Positions 1 to 9,389 of a stretch of 64,000 nucleotides of DNA are shown here, one piece after another. The stretch is from positions 34,405 through 98,404 of the forward strand of contig CAZTJF010000017.1 of NCBI GenBank assembly GCA_964613805.1. Reading direction: 5' to 3'. The position numbers and the translations under genes are program-made. A model generated the notes under the pieces. That model made no database searches, was not told the origin of the DNA, and saw nothing but the letters and a program-made list of their open reading frames with translations. Numbering within the stretch: the stretch's first letter is position 1; every line of letters begins with the position of its first letter. This DNA is from XYD12-FULL-36-8 sp964613805 (lineage in GTDB: Bacteria; Bacteroidota; Ignavibacteria; Ignavibacteriales; Ignavibacteriaceae).

Positions 1-122
1 TATCGGTTGGTATTGCTTCAGCAAATAATAAAACAAATGTAGATGAAATCATTTACAATGCGGAACTTGCACTCCAAAAAGCACTTGAGCGCGGAGGAAA
101 TACTGTTCGCAGTATTAATTAA
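1..122 (+). CDS. GGDEF (diguanylate cyclase) C-terminal fragment, cut by window edge
   Basis: Only the last 39 codons are inside the window (frame 3, stop 120-122). They read SVGIAS, then a helix with AELALQKALERGGN. This matches the end of GGDEF domains, where an SxGIA strand is followed by a helix of the form AD-x-ALYxAKxxGRN. The usual Lys of the AK pair is present as QKAL rather than YxAK, so the match is by pattern, not exact. A full-length protein would synthesise cyclic di-GMP if its upstream active site is intact, which cannot be seen. It ends 44 nt before deoB and reads in the same direction. Confidence 0.6.
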   Translation, partial: SVGIASANNKTNVDEIIYNAELALQKALERGGNTVRSIN

Positions 123-166
123 AATTCACAGACCTTATCTCAATTTCCGATTCAACTTTTTAACTC

Positions 167-1330
167 ATGAATAATTTTATTATAGTAATTTTGGATGGTG
201 TTGGTGCTGGTCAACTTCCGGATGCTCACCTTTATAATGATGTAGGAAGCAACACTCTTGCTAATACTGCCAAAGCTGTAGGCGGGTTAAATCTCCCAAA
301 CCTTCAAACACTCGGTCTTGGTAATATTATTGAAATACAAGGTGTCAATGAAATTACTAAACCCAAAGCATCATTTGGTAAGATGTTGGAAATTTCAAGA
401 GGGAAGGATTCAACAACTGGTCATTGGGAAATGGGTGGACTGTTTGTTGATTTAGATTTCTCATATTTCCCAAATGGATTTCCAGAACAACTAATGGATA
501 AGTTTTTAGCTTTAACTGGGTGTGTTGGTTTTCTGGGAAACAAAACCGCTTCCGGCACGGAGATAATTCAGGAATTAGGTGATGAGCATGTTACAACCGG
601 ATTTCCCATTGTATATACATCTGCAGACTCAGTTTTTCAGATCGCAGCTCACGAAGAGATCATTCCATTAAAAAGACTTTACGAAATATGCAGGATTGCT
701 CGAGAAAAAGTTTTAATTCCACCAATTATTGTAGGGCGAGTAATTGCACGTCCTTTCATAGGAACAAGGGGAAATTATTCGCGTACTGTGAATCGCAAAG
801 ATTTTTCTTTAAATCCACCAACTGAAACGATTCTAGATGTTCTTTTAAAAAGAGGAAACAACACCATTGGAATTGGGAAAGTGAATGACCTTTTCAATTA
901 CAAGGGTATAGGTGTTATAGAGAAGACAAAATCGAATGATGAAGGATTTATAAAGGTACTGGAATATGCGAGAAATAGTAGTGACAGCTTAATTTTTGCT
1001 AACCTGGTTGATTTTGATGTTTATTTCGGACATAGAAATGATCCTTTTGGCTTTGCAGAAGCACTTAAAAATTTCGATGCTTTACTTCCTCAACTTATTG
1101 ATGTGCTTGATGAGTCAGATGCTTTGGTCATTACTGCTGATCATGGAAACGACCCGACAACTCCAAGTACTGATCACAGCAGGGAGTATGTTCCTCTGTT
1201 ATTCTACAGAAAAAATAAAGTCGCTAAAAATCTTGGTATCCGTAAAACATTTTCTGATGTTGCAAAAACTGTGGGCGATTTTTTCAAAGCCAATAATTCT
1301 CTACAGGGGGAAAGTTTTTTGCATGAATAG
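167..1330 (+). CDS. deoB: phosphopentomutase DeoB
   Basis: 387 residues, the normal length for DeoB. It interconverts ribose/deoxyribose 1-phosphate and 5-phosphate in nucleoside catabolism and belongs to the alkaline phosphatase-like superfamily. Visible metal-site motifs are DGVG near the N-terminus (Asp10), the DSTTGHWEMGG block around residues 82-92 that includes the catalytic Thr region, ADHGNDPTT (Asp325, His326), and DHSREYVPLL close behind. The protein is cytoplasmic. The ATG at 167 is the natural start because the conserved IVILDGVG strand follows directly; no clear Shine-Dalgarno precedes it. The 3' end overlaps the following small ORF by 8 nt. Confidence 0.95.
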   Translation: MNNFIIVILDGVGAGQLPDAHLYNDVGSNTLANTAKAVGGLNLPNLQTLGLGNIIEIQGVNEITKPKASFGKMLEISRGKDSTTGHWEMGGLFVDLDFSYFPNGFPEQLMDKFLALTGCVGFLGNKTASGTEIIQELGDEHVTTGFPIVYTSADSVFQIAAHEEIIPLKRLYEICRIAREKVLIPPIIVGRVIARPFIGTRGNYSRTVNRKDFSLNPPTETILDVLLKRGNNTIGIGKVNDLFNYKGIGVIEKTKSNDEGFIKVLEYARNSSDSLIFANLVDFDVYFGHRNDPFGFAEALKNFDALLPQLIDVLDESDALVITADHGNDPTTPSTDHSREYVPLLFYRKNKVAKNLGIRKTFSDVAKTVGDFFKANNSLQGESFLHE

Positions 1331-1508
1331 TAAGAAAGCGGAAAATCGTTTAAAGAGTAAATTACTAACAGATGCTCAGGTAAGAATTGATACAATAATG
1401 AAAATTCAATCACTCCCCTCTGAAATTGTAGTGAAATTAATCCAAGCAAAAGGCAGTTTAAGAAAAGACAAAAAGGGAAGTTTGCGGATTGTTAAAAAAG
1501 CAAAATGA
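1323..1508 (+). CDS. small basic protein, possible antitoxin partner of the PIN protein
   Basis: A 61-residue ORF starts with an ATG that overlaps the 3' end of deoB and ends 20 nt inside the next gene, so it would be translationally coupled on both sides. It is lysine-rich (C-terminal half KGSLRKDKKGSLRIVKKAK) with a predicted helical N-terminal half. I recognise no domain. The position immediately before and overlapping a PIN-domain gene is that expected of a VapB-type antitoxin, but there is no recognisable AbrB or RHH signature, so the role is inference only. A non-coding interpretation (the PIN gene simply initiating here) remains possible. Confidence 0.4.
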   Translation: MNSKKAENRLKSKLLTDAQVRIDTIMKIQSLPSEIVVKLIQAKGSLRKDKKGSLRIVKKAK

Positions 1509-1893
1509 ATATTTAATTGATACTGATGTTATCGAAGAGCATTTGCTTCACAAAAAAAAAGAAGATGAAACTTATCTTGAAAAATTATTACAAAGAGGAA
1601 TTTGCTTTTCAACTGTCTTAAATGCTTCGGAATTACTGTACAAAGCAGCAACAGAAATAGAACAGCAAATGGTATTAGATATCTTAAGTGGACTAAAAAT
1701 CTTAGGTCTAAATTCACGCTACAGTTTGCTCGTTCCCAAATATTCTGCACATACAAAGAATTACAGTGAAGCATTATTTTGTGTTGTTGCCGACTATAAT
1801 AAGCTGCCAATAGTCACATTGAATAAATACAGATACCGAAAAATCGGGTTGATAACTTATCATCCCGATGAAATTTTATTTACGGACAAATAG
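1489..1893 (+). CDS. PIN-domain protein (VapC-like ribonuclease candidate)
   Basis: 134 residues. The N-terminal YLIDTDVIEEHL carries the first PIN acidic residue in the usual hydrophobic-D-T/S-D/N context. NASELL carries the second acidic position, and VVADYNKLPIVTLN matches the late PIN strand with an Asp. PIN proteins are Mg-dependent ribonucleases and are often the toxin of type II toxin-antitoxin pairs. The only plausible in-frame start is TTG at 1489, preceded by an AAAGGGAAG purine stretch; the nearby ATG at 1505 is out of frame. It overlaps the small basic ORF at 1323-1508. It could also be a solitary PIN nuclease riding with deoB. Confidence 0.7.
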   Translation: MLKKQNEYLIDTDVIEEHLLHKKKEDETYLEKLLQRGICFSTVLNASELLYKAATEIEQQMVLDILSGLKILGLNSRYSLLVPKYSAHTKNYSEALFCVVADYNKLPIVTLNKYRYRKIGLITYHPDEILFTDK

Positions 1894-2182
1894 CGATAGT
1901 ATTTATTCAATAGCGAAATCTTTGTTTAGATGTTATTACTTCTTCATGAAAATTTATTAAACAGTGCTTTTTTAAAATCATATTTCTTCAAATAAATTTT
2001 CAAAATTTAGAATCTTCACTGCTGAACTTTAACTCTTGAGTTGACAATCAAATTATAAAAATATTTACTTCAACTTTCATTTGAAATATTAATGGTTTAT
2101 TTTTGTACAAATTTGAAACTGATCAAAACTCAAAAAAATAAATAAAGTTTCTAATTGCAAAATAATTCATAAGGAATAGCTT
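1894..2182 (+). promoter_or_regulatory. rpoD leader with weak promoter candidates
   Basis: AT-rich 289-nt gap ahead of the sigma factor gene. A TAnnTTTG match (TATTTTTG, 2098-2105) is the best Bacteroidota-type -7 element, but the -33 position has TTTC rather than TTTG. A lone TTGACA at 2041-2046 has no good partner. AAGGA at 2171-2175 is a reasonable ribosome binding site for the GTG at 2183. No hairpin of note. Confidence 0.3.
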
Positions 2183-3037
2183 GTGAAAATTGTAAAGCAG
2201 TTTACAAATCGTGAAAATCAATCACTTGATAAATATCTTCAGGAGATTGGTAAGATAGATTTGCTCACACCTGAACAAGAAATAGAACTGGCTATTAGAA
2301 TTAGAAAAGGTGAGCAGATAGCTTTAGAGCAATTGGCTAAAGCTAATTTAAGATTTGTAGTTAGTGTTGCAAAACAGTATCAGAATCAAGGACTTTCCCT
2401 CGGTGATTTAATCAACGAGGGTAATCTTGGGCTTTTAAAAGCCGCTAAAAGATTTGATGAAACACGAGGTTTCAAATTCATTTCCTATGCTGTTTGGTGG
2501 ATTAGGCAATCCATCCTGCAAGCGCTTGCGGAACAAGCAAGAATAGTTAGATTACCGCTGAATCGAGTTGGTGCACTCAATAAAATTGGTAAAGCTTATA
2601 GTAACCTTGAGCAAGAGTTTGAACGTGAACCAAGTGCGGATGAACTTGCAAAAGAGCTTGATATGGATGCGGCAGAAATTGCGGACACTTTAAAAATTTC
2701 TGGCCGTCATATTTCAATGGATGCACCTTTCACTCAAGGTGAAGAAAACAGTTTATTAGATGTTATAGAAAGTGATCTTCAGCCCTCCCCAGATCATTTT
2801 TTGATGGATGAATCACTCAAAGCAGAAATTGAAAGAGCATTATCTACACTTTCTGAACGGGAAGCCGAGGTTATTAAATTATATTTTGGTCTCGATAAAG
2901 AGAATTCCCTCACACTTGAAGAAATAGGTGAACGATTTAATCTTACAAGAGAAAGAGTACGACAAATCAAAGAGAAAGCTATTAGACGTCTTCGACACAC
3001 TTCCCGAAGTAAAAATTTGAAAGCTTATCTCGGTTAA
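2183..3037 (+). CDS. rpoD: RNA polymerase primary sigma factor (RpoD/SigA type)
   Basis: 284 residues, the short group-1 type typical of Bacteroidota/Chlorobi, without region 1.1. Region 1.2 starts at LDKYLQEIGKIDLLTPEQE. Region 2 contains LRFVVSVAKQYQNQG and DLINEGNLGL, followed by FISYAVWWIRQSILQAL (2.3-2.4). Region 3 follows, and region 4.2 ends with the helix-turn-helix LTLEEIGERFNLTRERVRQIKEKA. It directs RNA polymerase to housekeeping promoters, presumably the TTG-N20-TAnnTTTG sites seen in this window. The start is GTG at 2183, supported by AAGGA 7-8 nt upstream. An NlpC/P60 lipoprotein gene follows after only 3 nt, so they are probably cotranscribed. Confidence 0.95.
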   Translation: MKIVKQFTNRENQSLDKYLQEIGKIDLLTPEQEIELAIRIRKGEQIALEQLAKANLRFVVSVAKQYQNQGLSLGDLINEGNLGLLKAAKRFDETRGFKFISYAVWWIRQSILQALAEQARIVRLPLNRVGALNKIGKAYSNLEQEFEREPSADELAKELDMDAAEIADTLKISGRHISMDAPFTQGEENSLLDVIESDLQPSPDHFLMDESLKAEIERALSTLSEREAEVIKLYFGLDKENSLTLEEIGERFNLTRERVRQIKEKAIRRLRHTSRSKNLKAYLG

Positions 3038-3040
3038 TTT

Positions 3041-3763
3041 ATGCCGATAAGTAAAATACTTTCAACATTTGTGCTTATTCTCCTCCTTTCTATACTTTAT
3101 TTAGGATGTACTCCCTCATCTTATTCATTAAGATATAAAAACAACGCAGGCATCAAAACTTATGAAGATTCTTTAAAAGCTGGACTAATAAAAGGCGAAA
3201 GTGATGATTTGCTTTACTACTCACAGTCGCAAGATACTTCATCTGAATTTCAAGATTGGGAAAATGATGAAGAAGAAAACTTAGGTGATGAGTCTGTTGT
3301 TGATATTTCCTCAGTACTTAAAAGATTAAAGACTTCTATTGAAACACAAGATTCTGTACTGACGAATACTACTCCGAGAGAACGGATGTTGATTGAAATC
3401 ATAAAGTACATGGATACGCCCTACAAATATGGCGGCAACTCACAAGATGGGATAGACTGTTCGGCTTTTACGCAAAATGTTTTTAGTAATTGTTTTGGTA
3501 TTAATCTGCTGCGTTCTGCAAGAGAACAATTTTCACAGGGGTACACGATTCGTGATAAGGAGGATCTTGTCTTTGGCGATTTAGTGTTCTTTAATACCCG
3601 CAGGGCAGTTCGCCCCGGGCATGTTGGAATTTATATCGGAGATAGTCTTTTTGCCCATGCAAGCTCTTCTAAGGGAGTCATTGTCTCACCGCTTACACAC
3701 AAGTACTATTTAAAGAGATATATGGGCGGGCGAAGAATCAATGATATCTTTAGTAAGAACTAA
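3041..3763 (+). CDS. NlpC/P60 peptidoglycan hydrolase, lipoprotein
   Basis: 240 residues. A signal peptide with lipobox LYLGC puts the lipidated cysteine at residue 23, followed by an acidic low-complexity linker (about 55-105). The NlpC/P60 domain occupies about 112-240: catalytic Cys140 in DGIDCSAF, His194 in RPGHVGIYIGD and a polar third position His206 in FAHASS. Such enzymes cleave peptide stems of murein (D-Glu to diamino acid bonds). The lipid anchor suggests an outer- or inner-membrane periplasmic location. The gene sits 3 nt behind rpoD with no room for its own promoter. Confidence 0.9.
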   Translation: MPISKILSTFVLILLLSILYLGCTPSSYSLRYKNNAGIKTYEDSLKAGLIKGESDDLLYYSQSQDTSSEFQDWENDEEENLGDESVVDISSVLKRLKTSIETQDSVLTNTTPRERMLIEIIKYMDTPYKYGGNSQDGIDCSAFTQNVFSNCFGINLLRSAREQFSQGYTIRDKEDLVFGDLVFFNTRRAVRPGHVGIYIGDSLFAHASSSKGVIVSPLTHKYYLKRYMGGRRINDIFSKN

Positions 3764-3879
3764 TCTGTCCTCTCTGTGGTAAATCACTCCTATTTTCTAC
3801 AATGACATTTTTTTTTCATATCGGATATAATATTTAGTTTAACTGTCAGTATTTAATATTTGTATAGACTCATTATAGG

Positions 3880-5757
3880 ATGTCGAAGATTTTCTTAAAT
3901 AAAATAATTTCTAAAGAATTACTGCTGATATCATTAGTAACTATTTTATTGGTTGGCGGGATTCTAATCGAGAAAAGTGATCAACTAACAGAAGTTCAAT
4001 ATTTAAGATTTGCAATTCTTTTGCTGGCATATTTCATTTCCGGCTGGACAGTTTTATCAAAGGCATTTAAAAAATTATTCAAAGGGAATTTTTTTGATGA
4101 AAATTTTTTGATGTCAATTGCTACAATTGGAGCAATTTTAATAAATGAACTGCCTGAGGCTGTAATGGTAATGCTGCTTTACAATATCGGAGAATTTTTA
4201 CAAAAAATTGCAGTGGATAATTCAAGAAAATCTATTCACTCATTGCTTGAGTTACGACCGGAAGCCGCATATCTTAAAATCGATGGTGAGCTAATTAAAA
4301 CTGATCCCGCAGAAGTAAAAATTGGTGATACAGTTTTAGTCAAACCGGGAGAGAAAATTCCTCTGGATGGGAAAGTAATAACTGGAGCATCTTATGTGGA
4401 TACCTTTGCTTTAACTGGTGAATCTATTCCTAAAATTGTTACGCAAGATGATAATGTTTTGGCGGGAATGATAAACAAATCAGGAACAATTGAAGTAAGA
4501 GTTGATAAACTTTTCAGTGAATCATCAATAGCTAAGATTATGCAGCTTGTTGAGTTTGCCGCGCATAAAAAAGCAAAAACAGAAAAGTTCATAACTAAGT
4601 TTGCGAGAATTTATACCCCAATAGTGGTGCTAATCGCCGCAGTGATTGCTTTTATTCCGCCGATATTATTTCCCAGCCAAACATTTTCCGATTGGATTTA
4701 TAGATCATTGGTAATTCTAGTTGTTTCATGTCCATGTGCATTGGTAATCAGCATTCCACTAAGTTACTTCGGAGGATTAGGAAGCGCATCAAAAAGGGGA
4801 ATATTAATTAAGGGTTCAAGCTACCTCGATACTCTGACCGAATTAAGAACGGTTGTTTTTGATAAGACAGGAACCCTTACCAAAGGCATATTTAAAGTTA
4901 CAGATATGATTACGCAAAATGGATTTACACGAGATGAAATTTTATATTATGCATATTTAGCTGAAGCAAATTCAAATCATCCAATTGCAGATTCGATTAA
5001 GGAAGCTTATGGTAAACAACTTAAAATTTTCGAGACTTATGAACAGCAAGAAATTTCGGGTTTTGGTGTCAAAGCGAATATAAATGGCAAATTAATCATC
5101 GCTGGTAATGATAAACTGTTGCATGCAGAAAATATTGAACATGATGTTTGCAGTGTTGAAGGAACAGTAATTCATGTTGCAGTGAATTCGATTTATGCCG
5201 GTTACTTAATTATCTCTGACGAATTGAAAGAAGATTCAGTAAAAGCTATCGAAAGTTTAAAATTTTTAGATATTGATAAAATTATCATGCTCAGCGGCGA
5301 TAACGAATTCACCACTTCAAGATTTGCAAAAAAATTAAATATTGACAGCAGTTTCAGCGAGTTGCTACCTGAAGATAAACTTAATAAGCTGGAGGAAATA
5401 ATATCTGAAACCAAATTTGGTAAAGTAGCTTTTGTCGGTGATGGTATTAATGATGCTCCGGTAATAGCACGTGCCGATTTAGGTATTGCAATGGGCGGCT
5501 TGGGTTCGGATGCAGCCGTTGAAGCATCCGATATTGTAATCATGGAAGATCAGCCATCCAAAGTTTCAGAGGCAATTTTAATTGCAAAGAAAACACAGAA
5601 AATTGTAAGACAAAATTTAATTTTTTCACTTGCAATAAAAGGAGTCTTTATTTTACTTGGTGGAATTGGAATTGCATCTATGTGGGAAGCGGTGTTTGGT
5701 GATATGGGTGTAGCTTTAATTGCCATATTAAATGCAACACGCATCTTTAAAATATAA
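3880..5757 (+). CDS. heavy-metal P1B-type ATPase, Zn/Cd/Pb exporter type
   Basis: 625 residues. Signatures in order: TGES actuator loop, CPC metal motif in the membrane (Cys284-Pro-Cys286) followed by a Ser-x-Pro, phosphorylation site DKTGTLTKG (Asp328), the SNHPIA nucleotide-binding HP motif, and the GDGINDAP hinge. The last membrane helices carry Lys (AIKGVF) and a GDMG motif. With CPC this is the P1B-2 pattern, known for Zn2+/Cd2+/Pb2+ export. No N-terminal HMA or Cys-rich metal-binding domain precedes the first helices, so it is a short form. It stands alone between the lipoprotein gene and convergent nrdJ; no metal regulator is adjacent. Confidence 0.92.
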   Translation: MSKIFLNKIISKELLLISLVTILLVGGILIEKSDQLTEVQYLRFAILLLAYFISGWTVLSKAFKKLFKGNFFDENFLMSIATIGAILINELPEAVMVMLLYNIGEFLQKIAVDNSRKSIHSLLELRPEAAYLKIDGELIKTDPAEVKIGDTVLVKPGEKIPLDGKVITGASYVDTFALTGESIPKIVTQDDNVLAGMINKSGTIEVRVDKLFSESSIAKIMQLVEFAAHKKAKTEKFITKFARIYTPIVVLIAAVIAFIPPILFPSQTFSDWIYRSLVILVVSCPCALVISIPLSYFGGLGSASKRGILIKGSSYLDTLTELRTVVFDKTGTLTKGIFKVTDMITQNGFTRDEILYYAYLAEANSNHPIADSIKEAYGKQLKIFETYEQQEISGFGVKANINGKLIIAGNDKLLHAENIEHDVCSVEGTVIHVAVNSIYAGYLIISDELKEDSVKAIESLKFLDIDKIIMLSGDNEFTTSRFAKKLNIDSSFSELLPEDKLNKLEEIISETKFGKVAFVGDGINDAPVIARADLGIAMGGLGSDAAVEASDIVIMEDQPSKVSEAILIAKKTQKIVRQNLIFSLAIKGVFILLGGIGIASMWEAVFGDMGVALIAILNATRIFKI

Positions 5758-5758
5758 A

Positions 5759-5779
5759 AGCCGTACGAAAAGTACGGCT
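5759..5779 (-). terminator. hairpin terminator for nrdJ
   Basis: A perfect 8-bp stem AGCCGTAC / GTACGGCT with a 5-nt loop lies in the 44-nt gap between convergent stops. On the minus strand the stem is followed by TTTTATATT, so it fits an intrinsic terminator for nrdJ. On the plus strand no T-run follows. Confidence 0.7.
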
Positions 5780-5801
5780 CCAAGTGTTGTCAGTGATTAA
5801 A

Positions 5802-8800
5802 TTAACTGCATCCTGTTGTTGAACCACAGCTAAGGCATTTCAAGCATGTTCCGTTTCTTACCATCATTGTACTTTGACATTCGGGGCAAATATCGCCGGT
5901 GTATCCGGATTGAATTGCTCTTTTAACTTTTGATGTAATCGTATCTGAAGATGAACGTGACTCCGTGCTCGGTGAAAAAGGTGTCTCACTTGATGATAAG
6001 GAATATTCGTATGAATCGTTTTTATCTAATTCAACCAATCGTTCACTAACGATCTCCTCACTCTCAAATTCAGGTTCAACAATTTTTTTAACTATTCCTT
6101 TGGATGCTTTTCCATTTAGCTCAGTTGGTTCTACATGAGCAAGATCGTATCTGCCAAGGTAGGAAACTGCCAATTCTCTGAATATGTAATCTATAACTGA
6201 TGTCGCCATTTTTATTTTTTCATTGCCTGTTACGATTCCACTCGGATCAAACTTTGTGAATACAAAAGCATCAATGAATTCTTCCAACGGTACACCATGC
6301 TGAAGACCAAGTGACACTGAAATAGCAAAACAGTTAAGCAAGCTTCTTACAGCAGCACCTTCACGATGCATATCAATAAAAATCTCACCTATTTGACCAT
6401 TTTCGTATTCACCTGTTCTAATGTAAACCGATTGCCCATTAATTTTTGCTTTTTGTGTGTAACCAGTTCGTCGGTAAGGTAATCTTCTTCTCTTCGCAAT
6501 GTACCTATGAATTATTCTTTCGGCAATTTTTACTATATCATTCTTTTCTTTTTCCTCAATTATTGCTTCCAATTCATCTTCGCTCAAAGTATTGAGGGGT
6601 TGAGATAATTTTGAACTATCTCGATAAATTGCATTGGCTTTCACACCTAATTTCCAAGATTGCATGTAAGAATCTTTAATATCATCAACACTCGACTGGT
6701 TTGGAAGATTGATTGTTTTAGAAATGGCTCCTGAAATAAATGGCTGTGCTGCTGCCATCATTTTAATGTGGGCAATTGATTTTATAAATCTTGAACCCTT
6801 TTTGCCGCATTTGCTTGCACAATCAAAAACAGGATAATGTTCATGCTTCAAGAACGGTGCACCCTCAATGGTCATTGTGCCGCAGACGTAATCATTTGCG
6901 GATGCAATTTCTTGTTTGGAAAATCCAAGCTTCTCAAGCATGTTAAAATCAAAGTCATTTATTTCTTCTTCTGTGAAGTTGAGCTTTTTAATTAAGAAAT
7001 CTGAGCCGATCACAAATTTGTTAAAAGCAAAACTGAGATCGAAAACTGATACCAGAGCTTTTTCAATTTTACTTAGAACTTCTTCGGTGAATCCTTTAGC
7101 TTTAAGGGATTCGGGATTGATATAAGGACATCCAATCAAAGTACCTGAACCTTTGGCATATTTTACAATTTCGTTAATTTGATCTTTATTGTAACCAAGT
7201 CTCTCTAACGCAAGTGGAATAGATTGATTGATTATTTTAAAGTATCCGCCGCCTGCAAGTTTTTTAAATTTCACTAAAGCAAAATCAGGTTCAATGCCGG
7301 TTGTGTCACAATCCATTACCATGCCTATTGTACCAGTTGGGGCAATGACTGTTACTTGAGCATTTCTGAAACCGTGCTCTGTACCAAGTTCCAGTGCCCT
7401 GTCAGCATCTTCTCTTGCTGCCTTTAACAAATCGGAGGGACAATATTTGGGGTTAATTCCCATAGGATAGATTGTCAATCCTTCATATTCATCGCTGGGA
7501 ACGTTGTACGCTGCTCTACGATGATTTCTAATCACTCTTAGCATGTGTTCATGATTAAGATTGTAGTGTGTAAATGTTCCAATCTCTTTAGCCATTTCTG
7601 CTGAAGCAGCATATGAGGACATGTGCATTATACCGGTAATTGCGCCACAAATTGAAAATGCTTCGTTACTGTCGTAGGGAATGCCTTGCAGCATCAATAA
7701 TGATCCTAAGTTAGCATAACCCAATCCTAATGTTCTAAAGTCATAACTTTTTTGTGCAATCTCTCTGCTTGGAAATTGTGCCATCAAAACACTAATCTCC
7801 AAAACGACTGTCCACAATCGGGTTGCATGACGGAAGGAAGGGACATTGAATTCTTTCGTTTTAGTATCATAGAACTTAACAAGATTAAGTGATGCGAGGT
7901 TGCAAGCAGTATCATCTAAGAACATATACTCACTGCATGGATTAGAAGCTTTGATGTCTCCATTCTCCGGACAAGTGTGCCATTCATTGATTGTTGTATG
8001 AAACTGAATTCCAGGATCTGCACAGGACCATGCCGCGAAAGAAACATCATCCCAAAGAGCATTTGCTTTGAGTGTTCGGTAAGGTTTAGGTTCTCTATTT
8101 TCCTTTGCGGCTTTTTTCTTTTCAACTCTCCAATTTAGATTCCATTCTCCATCATTTAGAACAGCATTCATAAATTCGTTAGTAACACGAATAGAGTTGT
8201 TTGAATTTTGTCCGGATACAGTAGAATAAGAATCCGAATTCCAATCCGTAGAATAAATTGGGAATTCTATTGATTTAAATCCAAGCTTTGCGAGATGAAT
8301 TACTCTTTCAATATAATTGTTTGGAATATGTGCCTTTCGCGCTTCAACTACAGCATTTCGTAATTTCTTATTTAGTGTTTTACTAAAACGATCATTTTCT
8401 GGATGTTCGTCATAGCAAGCTTTCATTATTGCGTTAAGGTGATAATTGCAGAGCTTAGATCCGGCAACCAATGAAGCAACCTTTTGTTCTTCAATGACTT
8501 TCCAATTAATAAATTCTTCGATGTCGGGATGATCCATATCGATAGTAACCATTTTAGCAGCACGTCTTGTAGTTCCACCGGATTTGATTGCACCGGCAGC
8601 TCTATCGCCAATTTTTAAAAACGACATTAAACCTGATGATTTTCCACCCCCGCTTAATGGTTCGCTTGATCCGCGCACATCAGAAAAATTTGAACCGGTT
8701 CCCGAACCATATTTAAATAAACGTGCTTCACGAACCCATAGGTCCATAATGCCGCCTTCGTTCACTAAATCATCACTTACAGATTGAATAAAGCATGCAT

Positions 8801-9389
8801 GCGGTTGTGGGTGAGTGTAAGCATCAGCTGAAGATGTTAATTCGCCGGTTTTGTAATCAACATAGTAATGACCTTGTGAAGGACCGGTAATTCCGTATGC
8901 CCAGTTCAATCCGGTGTTAAACCATTGCGGACTGTTTGGTGCGGACATTTGATTTGCTAACATGTAAACAAGTTCATCGTGAAAAGCTTTCGCGTCCGGT
9001 TCTGAATCAAAATATTTTCCATGCCAACCCCAGTATGTCCAGCATCCGGCTAAACGTAGAAAAACCTGACGTGCATCAGTTTCTGATGAATACCGTTCTT
9101 TTTCCGGAAGCAGCTCTAATTTTTCTATATCAGCTTTAGATGACTGCAGCCAAACTGGAACTCCTTTTTCACGAACTTTCTTTAGAAGCTTGGGAACTCC
9201 GGCTTTTCTAAAATATTTTTGTGCTATAATATCAGTGGCAACTTGCGACCAATGTGACGGAACAAAAACATCTTCCATTCTAAAGACAATTGAGCCATCC
9301 GGATTTCTGATTTCTGAAGTTCGTTTTTCAAATTCAAACGATGATAACGGATCCTTTCCGTTTTCAGTATAAAATCTTTTTATTTGCAT
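5802..9389 (-). CDS. nrdJ: adenosylcobalamin-dependent (class II) ribonucleotide reductase NrdJ
   Basis: 1195 residues, the large class II form. It reduces ribonucleotides to deoxyribonucleotides using a B12-derived radical and works with or without oxygen. Visible motifs: NSPQWFNTGLNWAYG, GSGTGSNFSDVRG, NPCSEYMFLDDTACNLASLNL (active-site Cys and Glu region), and APTGTIGMVMDCDTTGIEP. The C-terminal tail after about residue 1150 has a zinc-ribbon-like set of cysteines (CPEC, CLKCLSC) and ends GCS; the tail cysteines probably re-reduce the active site. No cobalamin riboswitch is evident in the 446-nt upstream region. It is monocistronic, with a terminator at 5759-5779. Confidence 0.95.
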   Translation of the reverse strand: MQIKRFYTENGKDPLSSFEFEKRTSEIRNPDGSIVFRMEDVFVPSHWSQVATDIIAQKYFRKAGVPKLLKKVREKGVPVWLQSSKADIEKLELLPEKERYSSETDARQVFLRLAGCWTYWGWHGKYFDSEPDAKAFHDELVYMLANQMSAPNSPQWFNTGLNWAYGITGPSQGHYYVDYKTGELTSSADAYTHPQPHACFIQSVSDDLVNEGGIMDLWVREARLFKYGSGTGSNFSDVRGSSEPLSGGGKSSGLMSFLKIGDRAAGAIKSGGTTRRAAKMVTIDMDHPDIEEFINWKVIEEQKVASLVAGSKLCNYHLNAIMKACYDEHPENDRFSKTLNKKLRNAVVEARKAHIPNNYIERVIHLAKLGFKSIEFPIYSTDWNSDSYSTVSGQNSNNSIRVTNEFMNAVLNDGEWNLNWRVEKKKAAKENREPKPYRTLKANALWDDVSFAAWSCADPGIQFHTTINEWHTCPENGDIKASNPCSEYMFLDDTACNLASLNLVKFYDTKTKEFNVPSFRHATRLWTVVLEISVLMAQFPSREIAQKSYDFRTLGLGYANLGSLLMLQGIPYDSNEAFSICGAITGIMHMSSYAASAEMAKEIGTFTHYNLNHEHMLRVIRNHRRAAYNVPSDEYEGLTIYPMGINPKYCPSDLLKAAREDADRALELGTEHGFRNAQVTVIAPTGTIGMVMDCDTTGIEPDFALVKFKKLAGGGYFKIINQSIPLALERLGYNKDQINEIVKYAKGSGTLIGCPYINPESLKAKGFTEEVLSKIEKALVSVFDLSFAFNKFVIGSDFLIKKLNFTEEEINDFDFNMLEKLGFSKQEIASANDYVCGTMTIEGAPFLKHEHYPVFDCASKCGKKGSRFIKSIAHIKMMAAAQPFISGAISKTINLPNQSSVDDIKDSYMQSWKLGVKANAIYRDSSKLSQPLNTLSEDELEAIIEEKEKNDIVKIAERIIHRYIAKRRRLPYRRTGYTQKAKINGQSVYIRTGEYENGQIGEIFIDMHREGAAVRSLLNCFAISVSLGLQHGVPLEEFIDAFVFTKFDPSGIVTGNEKIKMATSVIDYIFRELAVSYLGRYDLAHVEPTELNGKASKGIVKKIVEPEFESEEIVSERLVELDKNDSYEYSLSSSETPFSPSTESRSSSDTITSKVKRAIQSGYTGDICPECQSTMMVRNGTCLKCLSCGSTTGCS

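Noticed and set aside
996..1322. Upstream extension of the small basic ORF inside deoB
   Set aside because: It is a shadow frame of deoB; the real start, if any, is the ATG at 1323.
2041..2069. Sigma-70-like promoter TTGACA with AT-rich -10
   Set aside because: No credible -10 at 16-18 nt and the promoter pattern in this lineage is different.
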